Of a stretch of 64,000 nt of DNA, positions 37,270-45,556 are shown one piece after another. The DNA comes from Paenirhodobacter populi (GTDB lineage: Bacteria; Pseudomonadota; Alphaproteobacteria; Rhodobacterales; Rhodobacteraceae). How positions within the stretch are numbered: position 1 is the stretch's first letter; the number at the start of each line of letters is the position of its first letter. The DNA lies in contig NZ_SAUZ01000006.1 in assembly GCF_004022215.1 (NCBI RefSeq), forward strand, positions 62,001-126,000. The letters are read 5' to 3'. Position numbers and translations under genes: made by a program. The notes under the pieces are model-generated. The model made no database searches and had not been told where the DNA came from. It was given only the letters and a program-made list of their open reading frames with translations.

Positions 37270-38301
37270 TCAGCTGACGACCTTGCCATCCACCGTCATC
37301 GGCCGGCCGTCGAGCGACAACGAACACCCCCGCAGCGGGATATCCAGATGGCAGGGCGTGTCGCGCGTGCCCCCTGCCTCGGTGTTCGGGCCGGTCGAGA
37401 ACAGGAAATTCCCGGCAAAGCAGCGGCTGTCCATGCTCAGCGCCGCCTCCCGGTCATAGAGACCCAGCGTCGTCCAGCTTGCCCGGTGTTCCAACCCCCA
37501 GCCGACATGCGCCATCGCATAGGCGTCCGGGTCGTCGAAACTGTCCATGAAGGCCTTCATGTATTCCGCCGTCACGCCCCCCTCGATCTTCGCGACGCGG
37601 CCCTTGTCGATGGTCAGCACCACCCGGTCGCGGGCGTAATGCTTGAAGGGCAGCAGGATGTCGCCCTCGTCGATGACGATCACGCCCTCGGCGCTGCCCT
37701 CGTCAGGCCAGCGCGCGATCATGCAGCTCGGCCAGTGGTCCCAGCGGCCCGGTTCATCCGCCAGCCCGTATTGCATCAGCACCGGATATTGCCCGAGCGC
37801 GCAGCGGAAATCGGTCCCGGCCTTCGAGGTCACGGTCATCACCCGCGCCGGTTCCATGTAGCGATTCGCCGCGATCACCTTAGCCTTCGCCTCGGGCGTC
37901 GGGATCATCCGCAGCATCGTCTCCGGCGGCTCCACCGCCAGCAGCATCCGCGTCCCGGTCTTCAGGATCTGCTCCTGCTCCTTGGAAAACAGCAGCTGCA
38001 TCGTGTCGATCACCATGTCCGCGGCCTTCAGCCCGGCCAGCGCGGCGGTGTTGAACGCCAGGGGCGTCTTGCCCACATAGCCCGACTTGTCGCGGCTCAG
38101 CGCCTTGTCCCCGTTGATCGGCGGCAGGTGGATCAGCGTCAGGATCCCGCCCAGCAACCCCACCGCAATCCGCGCGGTGCCGACGATCTGCATGTTGCTG
38201 TCGTCGCTCATCAGGATGGCGACCTGCTCGCCCGCCTTCAGGTTGCACTGCTCCAGCACGTTCTTCCAGGCTATCACCATGTCGGCGTCGCTGATGGCCA
38301 T
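37270..38301 (-). CDS. nicX: NicX-type dihydroxypyridine 5,6-dioxygenase
   Basis: Fe(II) ring-cleaving dioxygenase of the NicX family, 343 aa. In the nicotinate pathway this enzyme opens 2,5-dihydroxypyridine to N-formylmaleamate. Family blocks match Pseudomonas NicX closely: ILKTGTRMLLAVEPPETMLRM, GQYPVLMQYGLADEPGRWDHW, and the C-terminal TGPNTEAGGTRDTPCHLDIPL. The iron ligands appear retained: His in AHVGWGLE, His and Asp in CHLDIPL. AGGAGA precedes the ATG at 38301. Last gene of the minus-strand operon that begins with the HpaB-type monooxygenase. The real substrate may be a substituted dihydroxypyridine. Confidence 0.88.
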   Translation of the reverse strand: MAISDADMVIAWKNVLEQCNLKAGEQVAILMSDDSNMQIVGTARIAVGLLGGILTLIHLPPINGDKALSRDKSGYVGKTPLAFNTAALAGLKAADMVIDTMQLLFSKEQEQILKTGTRMLLAVEPPETMLRMIPTPEAKAKVIAANRYMEPARVMTVTSKAGTDFRCALGQYPVLMQYGLADEPGRWDHWPSCMIARWPDEGSAEGVIVIDEGDILLPFKHYARDRVVLTIDKGRVAKIEGGVTAEYMKAFMDSFDDPDAYAMAHVGWGLEHRASWTTLGLYDREAALSMDSRCFAGNFLFSTGPNTEAGGTRDTPCHLDIPLRGCSLSLDGRPMTVDGKVVS

Positions 38302-38321
38302 GCCAATTCTCCTGTCGTTGT

Positions 38322-38834
38322 TCAGCCGCCGATCGGGCGCAGCGCCCGGTCGTAATGCACAAGCGGCCGGGCCGAGGGCGTCAGCAGTACCTCCTCCACC
38401 CGGCCGAGGAAGATGGTATGCGTCCCCTCCTCGATCATGCCCGAAACGGTGCAGCCGATCGCGGCCAGCGCGCCCTTCAGCGCCAGATCCTCGCCCGCGC
38501 AGGGCGACCAGTCGAAGGGCCCGAACCGATCGGCCCCCGACAGCCCGCTCTGCCCGGAAAAGGTGGCGCAGGCTTCGTCCTGCCCTTCGGCAAGGATGTT
38601 GACGCAGAACCGCCCCGCCCCGCGCACCGCCGGATTGGCCGAGCTCGCCCGGTTGAGACAGACGAGCACCGTCGGCGGCTCCATCGTGACCGAGGTGAAG
38701 GCCGTCGCCGTCGTTCCGCGACGCGCCTCCCCGGTGCCGGCGGTGATCACCGTCACGCCCGAGGCGAAATGGCGCATCGCCGTCTTCAGCCCTTCGAGCG
38801 GGTCGGAAATGCGTTCCGTGGAAACCTGTGTCAT
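38322..38834 (-). CDS. Flavin reductase (two-component monooxygenase partner)
   Basis: NAD(P)H:flavin reductase of the HpaC/flavin reductase-like family, 170 aa. MRHFASGVTVITAG and TATAFTSVTMEPPTVLVCLNR are the flavin-binding blocks; RFCVNILAEGQ and the C-terminal LGRVEEV region complete the fold. It would supply reduced FAD to the HpaB-type oxygenase at 43129-44631, the only group D monooxygenase in the window. It sits 20 nt upstream of nicX. GAGGTGA precedes the ATG at 38834. Confidence 0.9.
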   Translation of the reverse strand: MTQVSTERISDPLEGLKTAMRHFASGVTVITAGTGEARRGTTATAFTSVTMEPPTVLVCLNRASSANPAVRGAGRFCVNILAEGQDEACATFSGQSGLSGADRFGPFDWSPCAGEDLALKGALAAIGCTVSGMIEEGTHTIFLGRVEEVLLTPSARPLVHYDRALRPIGG

Positions 38835-38839
38835 CGAGA

Positions 38840-39928
38840 TCACCTCTGTTCTTGGGATATGCGGCCCACCGGGCCATCTTTGCGCCACGGCAGGCGGCGC
38901 AGCAGGATTTGCAGGATCGTCGGGCCGCACAGCACCACGGCGAACAGCCGCACCGTCTGGAACGCCAGCACGATCGAGACATTGGCATGGATCGCCACGG
39001 CGATCAGGGTCATCGTCTCGATCCCGCCGGGCGCGGTGGACAGGAACGCCGTCGCCGCGTCGAGCCCGAGGATCAGCGACAGCCCCGCCGCGATGATCCC
39101 GCCGCAGATCACCATCACCACATTCGCGCCCAGCACCACCGGCAGCAGCCGCAGCGCATGGCCGACCATCTGGCGGGTGAACAGCAGCCCGACCTCCAGC
39201 CCGATGACGATGAAGGTCGCGTCCACGACCATCGGCGGCACCGACAGCCGCGCAAGGCCGAACCCCTCGATCACCGCGCCCAGCCCCATCGGCACCAGCA
39301 TCCCGCCCGCCGGCATCCATTTCAGCCGCGCGGAGGCCAGCGACAGCCCGATCAGCGCAAGGGTCAGGACCAGCGATCCCGGCCCGTCGTCGCCGGGCGG
39401 AAGGATGTCGGACGTGCCCTCGGGCAGCAGTTTCGACACCAGCGTCGCCGCGACGATGACGAAGGCCAGCCGGCAATATTGCATCAGCGCGACGATGCGG
39501 CTGTCGATGCCGCGTTCGTGCGCGATGATGACCATGGCGCCCGACATGCCGGGCAGGCTGCCGAAGACGGCGGCATCCGCCGAAACCCCGGCCCATCGGT
39601 TCAGCGCCCAGCCCGTGGCGAAGGAAACCGCCACCGTCAGCACCGTCACCAGCAGCACCAGCGGCAGATGCGCCAGCATGTCGGCATAGATCCCGGGCGT
39701 CAGCGAGGTGGCGATGAACACCCCCGCCGCCCCCTGCGCCAGCACATAGACCGGGCGCGGGTTGCGCAGCGTCACGCCCGCCGCCGTCGCCGCGACGATC
39801 CCCGCCGCCATGCCGCCCAGCAGCGGCGCCGCCGGAAACCGCAGCAGCGCGAACAGCCCCCAGAACACACCGACAAGGCCGATCAGCAAGCCCCATTGCG
39901 CCGCCCGGTTTTGCGGGAAAGGGATCAT
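38840..39928 (-). CDS. AbrB-family (PF05145-type) integral membrane protein
   Basis: 362 aa, about ten to eleven hydrophobic helices. The internal duplicated layout (FGSLPGMSGAMVIIAHERG in the first half, FLSTAPGGIETMTLIAVAI in the second) is typical of the AbrB/AmoA-like membrane family, often annotated as ammonia monooxygenase or AbrB regulator despite being a probable transporter. ATG at 39928 overlaps the upstream amidase stop as ATGA. Within this operon it may import a pyridine substrate or export an intermediate; the direction is unknown. Confidence 0.82.
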   Translation of the reverse strand: MIPFPQNRAAQWGLLIGLVGVFWGLFALLRFPAAPLLGGMAAGIVAATAAGVTLRNPRPVYVLAQGAAGVFIATSLTPGIYADMLAHLPLVLLVTVLTVAVSFATGWALNRWAGVSADAAVFGSLPGMSGAMVIIAHERGIDSRIVALMQYCRLAFVIVAATLVSKLLPEGTSDILPPGDDGPGSLVLTLALIGLSLASARLKWMPAGGMLVPMGLGAVIEGFGLARLSVPPMVVDATFIVIGLEVGLLFTRQMVGHALRLLPVVLGANVVMVICGGIIAAGLSLILGLDAATAFLSTAPGGIETMTLIAVAIHANVSIVLAFQTVRLFAVVLCGPTILQILLRRLPWRKDGPVGRISQEQR

Positions 39929-41229
39929 GCGGCGGTCCAGTCGCAGGCCAGCGCGGCCTCGACCCGCGCGGCGGCGGCAAGCGTCGCGCGGTCCGCGCCG
40001 CGCCGCCCGATCACCTGCACGCCGACCGGCAGCCCCTGCCACCGGATCGCGGGCAGGGTCAGCGCCGGCATCCGGAACAGCGTCCACGGCGTGTTGAAGA
40101 CCGGATCGCCCGTGCTGTCGAGCCCGACCGGCGCCACATCGGGGGCCGAGGGTGCCAGCAGCACGTCGATCCCCTCCATCAGCGCCGCCATCCTGCGGGC
40201 GTGTTCATCGCGGAAGGCCAGCGCGGCGTCATATTCCTCGGCCGTCACGCCCTCTTTCACGGCCAGAAAATCGCGCGTCACGCCGGTCAGCGCAACCTGT
40301 GGCGAGAGGCGTTCATAAGCCAGCGCCGCCGTCACCTCGAACCCCATGACCCGGTGATGCGCGAGATGCGCGTCGATGAACCAGTCGGGGGTTTGCAGGG
40401 CCGCGACCTCGACCCCCGCGTCGCGCAGCGCCTTTTCGGCGGCCTCCAGCGCGGCGATGGTGCCCGGCCCGGCCTTGTCGAAGGGCGCCGGGCGGAACAG
40501 CCCGACCCGCAGCCGCCCGGCCGGTTCGACCGGGAACAGATCGGGCCGCCACCCCAGAACCGAGGCCGCCAGCCCCGCATCCGCCACCGTCCGCGTCAGC
40601 AGCCCGATGGTGTCGAGGCTCTGCGCCAGCACCTTGACCTCGGCCGGGTTGATCAGCCCGTGCGTCGGCTTGTAGCCCACCACCCCGCAATAAGAGGCCG
40701 GGCGGATCACCGATCCCGCCGTCTGCGTGCCAAAGCCCAGCAGCGCCATCCCCGCCCCCACCGCCGCGCAGGACCCCGAGGACGATCCCCCCGGCGTGCG
40801 CGCCGGGTCAAAGGGGTTGCGGGTCTTGCCCGGGCTCGCCATGGCGAATTCGGTGGTGACGGATTTGCCCAGCACGATCCCGTCGCCCGCGCGGGTCAGC
40901 GCGACGCAGGGCGCATCGCAGACCGTCCGCGTGCCCGCATAGCTGGCGTTGCCGTAGCCCGTCGGCATGTCATGCGTGGCGATCACGTCCTTGACCGCCA
41001 CCGGCAGCCCGGCCAGAGGTCCCCGCGCGCCGCGCCGGTCCAGCGCCCGCGCGGCCGCAAGCGCCTGTTCGGGCGACAGATATTGCCAGGCCCGCACCGC
41101 ATCCTCGCGCGCCGCGATCCGGTCCAGATAGGCCTCGGTCACCGCCACGGCGCTGATCGTGCCCGCGCGGACGGCGGCGGTCAGGGAAACCGCGTCCAGC
41201 GCGCGGATGGCTTCAGAGGAAAGGGTCAT
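39925..41229 (-). CDS. Amidase signature family hydrolase 1
   Basis: Ser-Ser-Lys amidase, 434 aa. The catalytic Lys is in GLPVAVKDVIAT (about residue 79). The Gly/Ser-rich signature is RTPGGSSSGSCAAVGAGMAL, and the nucleophile Ser lies in GTQTAGSVIRPASYCG. It overlaps both neighbours by 4 nt, so it is firmly part of this operon. It could hydrolyse an amide made by ring opening, such as a maleamate or formamide; this is inferred from context. The canonical nicotinate-pathway NicD and NicF enzymes belong to other families. Confidence 0.9.
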   Translation of the reverse strand: MTLSSEAIRALDAVSLTAAVRAGTISAVAVTEAYLDRIAAREDAVRAWQYLSPEQALAAARALDRRGARGPLAGLPVAVKDVIATHDMPTGYGNASYAGTRTVCDAPCVALTRAGDGIVLGKSVTTEFAMASPGKTRNPFDPARTPGGSSSGSCAAVGAGMALLGFGTQTAGSVIRPASYCGVVGYKPTHGLINPAEVKVLAQSLDTIGLLTRTVADAGLAASVLGWRPDLFPVEPAGRLRVGLFRPAPFDKAGPGTIAALEAAEKALRDAGVEVAALQTPDWFIDAHLAHHRVMGFEVTAALAYERLSPQVALTGVTRDFLAVKEGVTAEEYDAALAFRDEHARRMAALMEGIDVLLAPSAPDVAPVGLDSTGDPVFNTPWTLFRMPALTLPAIRWQGLPVGVQVIGRRGADRATLAAAARVEAALACDWTAA

Positions 41230-42674
41230 CGGGCTGCCTCCTGCATCTGTCCGGGGCGCAGATGCGCCCAGGGGGCGGCGCGCTCGATCTGTCCGGCGAG
41301 GGAAAAGAGCGTCTCCTCGTGCCCGAAGCCCGCGCCGAAATGCACCCCCACCGGCAGGCCCGAGGCGAGGAAGCCGAAGGGCACCGACATCGCCGGAAAG
41401 CCCGCCGCGTTGAAGGCGCAGGTGAAGGGGCTGTGCGCCCAGAAACGGTCGTAGAAGACGTCGAGCGTGGTGCCCGCGCTGGCCATTTCGCCGTGCCTTG
41501 GCGCGGGTTCGGCGGCGACGGGCGACAGCAGCACGTCATAACGCGCGAAGAACCGCCCCAGATCGCGCGCCGTCCGGTGCAACTGGTTGACCGAGGCGAG
41601 GTAATCCCCCGCCGTCAGCCGCAGCCCCTCGCGCACCCATTCGGCATTGACGGGTTCCAGCGCGGCGGGCGGGTCGGTCAGACCGAGCGCCGCGCCCCGC
41701 GCCATCACCGCCGCCGCGACGGCGGTGCCCGGAATGACCCGCCACGCGGTCTTCAGCGCCGGGCCGTCATAGCCCGCGTCCGCGACCTCCTCGACATGAT
41801 GGCCGAGGCTTTCCAGAAGCCGCGCCGCCGCCTGCACCCGCGCGACGATTTCCGGATCGACCGGCGTGCCAAGGGGTGAGGCCAGCGTCATGCCGATCCG
41901 CAGCGGGCGCGGATCACGCCCCGCGGCGGCAAGGAAGCTGCCCTCGCGCGGCGGCGGACCGTAGGGGTCGCCCTGATCCGGCCCCGCCGTCGCGTCCAGC
42001 AGCGCCGCGCTGTCGCGCACGGTGCGGGTCAGGGCATGGGGCGTGGACATGCCGGCGATCGCCTCGACCGCGACGGGGCCGAGGGGGTTGCGCATCCGGC
42101 TGGGCTTGAAGCCGAACAGGTTGGTGTGGCTTGCGGGCAGCCGGGTCGAACCCGCGCCGTCCGAGGCATTGGCGAAGGGCAGCAGCCCGCCCGCCACCGC
42201 CGCCGCCGACCCGCCAGATGACCCGCCCGCCGAATACCCGTGCTTCCACGGGTTGTGCGTCGGGCCGAAGGCCGCGGGCTCGGTCGCGAAGCTGAGCGCG
42301 AATTCGGGGGTGTTGGTCTTGCCGAGGATCACGAGGCCCGCCCGCCGATACCGCGCGACCAGCGTGCAATCGGCCTGCGAGACGCAGCCCCGGAACAGCG
42401 CCGATCCGGTCGACAGCTCCATCCCCGCGACATCGAGCCCGGTGTTCTTGATCGCAAAGGGCACGCCGGTGAACGGCCCCTCGGGCAGGCCCGCGTCGAT
42501 CTGCGCCTGCGCGAGGTCGAAATGCCTGTGCGCGAAGGCGTTGAGCGCGGGATCCGCCGCCTCGATCCGCGCGAGGGCGGTGTCGAACACCTCCTGCGCC
42601 GTCGTTTCCCCGGTCCGGATCAGCGTGGCGAGGGCGGTGGCATCTGAACGGTCGTAATCGTCGAAGGACAGCAT
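41226..42674 (-). CDS. Amidase signature family hydrolase 2
   Basis: Second Ser-Ser-Lys amidase, 482 aa from ATG 42674. Catalytic Lys in GVPFAIKNTGLDVAG; signature YSAGGSSGGSAAAVAGGLLP; nucleophile Ser in ASDGAGSTRLPAS. It is clearly diverged from amidase 1 (different length, different C-terminal half), so the pair probably acts on two successive amide intermediates rather than being redundant (inference). Weak ribosome-binding site; probably translationally linked to the SnoaL-like gene 7 nt upstream. Confidence 0.9.
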   Translation of the reverse strand: MLSFDDYDRSDATALATLIRTGETTAQEVFDTALARIEAADPALNAFAHRHFDLAQAQIDAGLPEGPFTGVPFAIKNTGLDVAGMELSTGSALFRGCVSQADCTLVARYRRAGLVILGKTNTPEFALSFATEPAAFGPTHNPWKHGYSAGGSSGGSAAAVAGGLLPFANASDGAGSTRLPASHTNLFGFKPSRMRNPLGPVAVEAIAGMSTPHALTRTVRDSAALLDATAGPDQGDPYGPPPREGSFLAAAGRDPRPLRIGMTLASPLGTPVDPEIVARVQAAARLLESLGHHVEEVADAGYDGPALKTAWRVIPGTAVAAAVMARGAALGLTDPPAALEPVNAEWVREGLRLTAGDYLASVNQLHRTARDLGRFFARYDVLLSPVAAEPAPRHGEMASAGTTLDVFYDRFWAHSPFTCAFNAAGFPAMSVPFGFLASGLPVGVHFGAGFGHEETLFSLAGQIERAAPWAHLRPGQMQEAAR

Positions 42675-42681
42675 GAAGGGC

Positions 42682-43077
42682 CTATCGGATCCGGGCAAGG
42701 AAGGCTTCCTTGTCCCAGTAGTCGGCAGTTGCGGCAATCCGGCCGCCTGTCAGGGTGAACATCAGGATGCCCGGCAGGCTGACCGTGCGCGGCGTGGCAT
42801 CCGCCGCCGCGCGCGGGGTGAAGGTGCCCGCCAGATCGTAGCGCAAAAGCAGGTGAGGACCAGAGGTTATCCGTTCCCGTTCGTGCCAGGCCACATCGGG
42901 CAGCATGGCGGCAAGGCCGTTCAGGCCCGCCTCGATCGCCTCGCGGCCCGTGCGTGTCTTGCCCATGGCGGCCTCGTGATGCGTGGCCTCGGGCGCGTAA
43001 AGCGCCGCCGCCCCCTGCCAGTCGTGCCGGTTATAGGCCGCAAGGAATGCGGTGACGATATCGTTCGCGTCCGGCAT
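42682..43077 (-). CDS. SnoaL-like/NTF2-fold protein
   Basis: Small cone-shaped-fold protein, 131 aa, of the SnoaL/nuclear transport factor 2-like group. IVTAFLAAYNRHDWQGAAALYAPEATHHEAAMG is the usual N-terminal helix-strand pattern; TDYW-like ATADYWDKEAF ends it. GGAGGGG precedes the ATG at 43077. Such proteins are often isomerases, hydrolases or dehydratases, and in catabolic operons act on ring-opened or unstable intermediates. The specific role here is unknown. Confidence 0.85.
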   Translation of the reverse strand: MPDANDIVTAFLAAYNRHDWQGAAALYAPEATHHEAAMGKTRTGREAIEAGLNGLAAMLPDVAWHERERITSGPHLLLRYDLAGTFTPRAAADATPRTVSLPGILMFTLTGGRIAATADYWDKEAFLARIR

Positions 43078-43128
43078 GAGCCCCTCCGGCGAAAGACCGC
43101 GCGCCCGGCGGGCACGCGGCATGGCCGC

Positions 43129-44631
43129 TTACCAGTCCATCCCGGCCAGCGTCTTGACCTGATCGACGAATTTCGTCCGGTCCACCTCGTCATGCAGTCT
43201 CGCGCGCAGGCGCGGCGCGGGGCTGGAATTGACGTTCTCGAACAGCGCCACACGACCGGCGAGCGCGCCGCTCGTCATGTCCCAGATGAAGTTCATCAGG
43301 TGTTCCTTCTGCATCGCCGAAACGCCATGACCGGGCAGCAGGTCGTTCAGGTAATGGCCGATGTCCGGGTTGCCGAAGGCGCTCTGGCCAAAGCGCATGA
43401 CCAGCCCCTGACCGCACAGCTCCTGCAGGATATGGATGATGCGCGGATATTCCTGAATCGAGTAGAGCCGCCCCGCCGTCAGCATCCCCACATCCGGGGT
43501 CAGGACGCCCGCCTCGGTATAGGTGGCCTTGGCCTCGGCCGCGGTGACAAAGGCGCGCAGGGTCTGCTGATACTGCACCAGCTCGCCCAGCATCTGCTGC
43601 ACCGCGGGGATCTTGCCGGTGCCCAGCACGTCGAGCACCATCTGCCCGGCGCCGACGAAAAGCTCGGATTTCACCGCAAGCCGCGTCAGCACGTGCCAGT
43701 GGGCAAAGACGCAGACCGGCCCATACCACGACATTCCGTCCGGATCGCCAAGGTTGAAGATCCGGTCCTTCGGCACGAAAACATTGTCGAAGACGATGAA
43801 CTGGTCGGCCTCTTCGCCCATCGAGGCAACCGGATGGTCGAACTTGCTGGCCTCGGGTTGGGACACCATCTCGCGCGAGATCATGGTGATCCCCTCGGCG
43901 GCGATCGGCACGGCGCCCCAGACGCAGGCCTCGGGCGGGGTGGTGGCGAGCCCGCCGAGATTGGTGAAGAAGATGTCGTTCGCCTGCGCCGCGATCGAGC
44001 CCACGGTCTTGGCGCCCGAAACGTAGATCCCGTCCTTCGTCACCTTCTTCACACGCAGGAAGGCGGCTTCGGCGGCCTTGGGGTTGGACCGGTCGGTCTG
44101 CGGCCCGGCCAGGCTTTCCGAGGCGGTCAGGTTGTTCTGCCGCCCGTATTCCATATAAGCCTCGATATTCGCGGCGAAATCGGGATCGCAGCCCTCGATC
44201 ATCGACTTCTTTTTCCGGAACGTCGGCAGATAGGCCATCAGCCCCGCGACGATCCCGGGCGCGAGGTCGGAGGGACGGCCAAAGGTGCCCCCGGTCTTCA
44301 GCGAGGAATATTCGATGATCTTGCGCCGGTCGGTCAGCTCCGCGGGGCTGCGCGGCACCTGCCAGGCGCGGCTGGACAGCTCGCCCGTGGCGGGATCGGT
44401 GAAGGTGGTGGCATCGGCGAATTCGGGCCTGAACTGATCGTCGAAGGTCTCGGCCATCAGTTCCGCCCCCTTGGCGAGGCCGGGTTCGTCGAACACCGTG
44501 TCGAGCCTGCGCCCGCCAAGATAGATCCGCCGCCCGTCGCGGAGCGATGCGAGAAATTCCGCCCCGGTCTTCAGCCGGCTGACCGGCTTTCCCGCCGGAT
44601 GGGGCGATGCCGCCGCGTGCTGCGATGTCAT
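43129..44631 (-). CDS. HpaB-family FADH2-dependent monooxygenase
   Basis: Oxygenase component of a two-component flavin monooxygenase (4-hydroxyphenylacetate 3-hydroxylase family, group D), 500 aa. It has the acyl-CoA dehydrogenase-like fold; VSGAKTVGSIAAQANDIFFTN and WGAVPIAAEGITMISREMV are family blocks. AGGAGA precedes the ATG at 44631. First gene of the minus operon HpaB-SnoaL-amidase-amidase-AbrB-reductase-NicX. In this setting it likely hydroxylates a hydroxypyridine to the dihydroxypyridine cleaved by NicX. No 4-hydroxyphenylacetate pathway genes are nearby, so the substrate is probably not HPA. Confidence 0.88.
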   Translation of the reverse strand: MTSQHAAASPHPAGKPVSRLKTGAEFLASLRDGRRIYLGGRRLDTVFDEPGLAKGAELMAETFDDQFRPEFADATTFTDPATGELSSRAWQVPRSPAELTDRRKIIEYSSLKTGGTFGRPSDLAPGIVAGLMAYLPTFRKKKSMIEGCDPDFAANIEAYMEYGRQNNLTASESLAGPQTDRSNPKAAEAAFLRVKKVTKDGIYVSGAKTVGSIAAQANDIFFTNLGGLATTPPEACVWGAVPIAAEGITMISREMVSQPEASKFDHPVASMGEEADQFIVFDNVFVPKDRIFNLGDPDGMSWYGPVCVFAHWHVLTRLAVKSELFVGAGQMVLDVLGTGKIPAVQQMLGELVQYQQTLRAFVTAAEAKATYTEAGVLTPDVGMLTAGRLYSIQEYPRIIHILQELCGQGLVMRFGQSAFGNPDIGHYLNDLLPGHGVSAMQKEHLMNFIWDMTSGALAGRVALFENVNSSPAPRLRARLHDEVDRTKFVDQVKTLAGMDW

Positions 44632-45054
44632 GCTGTTCTCCTGAAAATCTGGGCGGGACAGGCCGCCGAACGAAACCACGAGGGTGCGGCAGGCCCGCCG
44701 CGATCATCGGAATCAGGTAAACAGCACGACCAATAGCGCGCAACCAAAAACAATGGTTGCAAACTGATTCCGGCAGGATTGCCGATTTTTCAGGCAGCAG
44801 CCCGGGGGATTTCCACAGATAAATCTTCGTAATCAGGCAATAATTTCGACTTTTCGTCGGAATCTGCGCAAATTTTGAACAGAGGCGCCGTCCCCCAAGG
44901 GGAAAGGCGTCAGCGGGTCATTTTCAACCATTTAATCGGTTGCATTGTGTTGACGACCAAATGACGCCCGATATGGTTGACCCGCCGCATCACACCTGCC
45001 GCAGAGCCCGACATGATCCAGTCCCCGCCCCATCCGATCCGGACCGGCGCCGCC
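44632..45054. other. AT-rich control region upstream of the monooxygenase operon
   Basis: About 420 bp with no gene. It is distinctly AT-richer than the flanks and contains the three CAACCA/TGGTTG sites described separately (44740-44982). A small hairpin CGGCA-GGAT-TGCCG with ATTTTT lies at 44771-44790 on the plus strand; its role is unclear. The promoter of the minus operon should lie here. Confidence 0.6.
44740..44982. promoter_or_regulatory. Operator cluster B, CAACCA/TGGTTG
   Basis: Site B1: GCAACCA (44740-44746) and TGGTTGC (44754-44760), a perfect inverted repeat with a 7-nt spacer. Site B2: TCAACCATTT (44924-44933) followed by CGGTTGCA (44937-44944). Site B3: ATGGTTGACC (44973-44982), the inverse of GGTCAACCAT in cluster A. 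The 12-mer CAACCAAAAACA at 44741 is identical to one at 35969. Likely bound by the GntR protein at 35161-35862. Confidence 0.7.
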
Positions 45055-45471
45055 TCAGCGGCAATCGGTGGCGGTCTCCTGCGCGGCGCAGCGCAGGATG
45101 GGCGCGGTGGCGACCGCCCCGCCCCGCCGCGCAAGGTCGATTTCATGGCGCGTTTCCCAGGACCGGCCATCGAGCCCGCACCACAGCCGCTCGACCGGCA
45201 TCCGGTCCTGCGCCTCGTTCATCAGATAGACGGCGCCCGTGGCGGCGTCGGACCACAGGGTGAAGCCACCTTGCGCCTGCGGCGCGATGGTGGCCAGATG
45301 GTCGGAATACCAATGCGCCAGCTTCACATCGCAGGACAGAACGGTGGCGCCGGTGTTTTCCACGGCGTAATCCAGAGGCGAAAGCCCCTCGGTGCCCTTG
45401 CGGTGGTCGCTGTCGGCAAGGGCCGCGGAGGCGGCGGCGGAAACCATGGCTGCGAAAGCGAGGGCTTTCAT
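45055..45471 (-). CDS. Hypothetical secreted protein
   Basis: 138 aa with a clear signal peptide (MKALAFAAMVSAAASAALA then DSDHRKG). The mature part has four cysteines (VLSCDVK, RLWCGLDG, ILRCAAQ, ATDCR), suggesting two disulfides in the periplasm, and a LYLMNEAQDRMPVE-like strand region. I do not recognise the family. It is transcribed away from the BMP transporter gene and toward the operator region, with only a weak ribosome-binding site. Its position inside the island may be incidental. Confidence 0.65.
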   Translation of the reverse strand: MKALAFAAMVSAAASAALADSDHRKGTEGLSPLDYAVENTGATVLSCDVKLAHWYSDHLATIAPQAQGGFTLWSDAATGAVYLMNEAQDRMPVERLWCGLDGRSWETRHEIDLARRGGAVATAPILRCAAQETATDCR

Positions 45472-45556
45472 CGTGACCCATCCCCATTCGGTTGATCCGG
45501 GGCGAAATCGGCAACCGACGCATGCGAATGTCAACAACCAAACAGGGAGCCAGAAG

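Noticed and set aside
38840-39928. Ammonia monooxygenase or AbrB transcription factor.
   Set aside because: It is a polytopic membrane protein without DNA-binding or copper-enzyme features; those names are legacy annotations.
43129-44631. 4-hydroxyphenylacetate 3-hydroxylase as literal function.
   Set aside because: None of the homoprotocatechuate pathway genes are nearby, while NicX and B6 genes are. Only the family name is kept.
44771-44790. Intrinsic terminator CGGCA-GGAT-TGCCG followed by ATTTTT.
   Set aside because: The stem is only 5 bp and no plus-strand gene ends upstream of it; kept only as a remark in the control-region entry.
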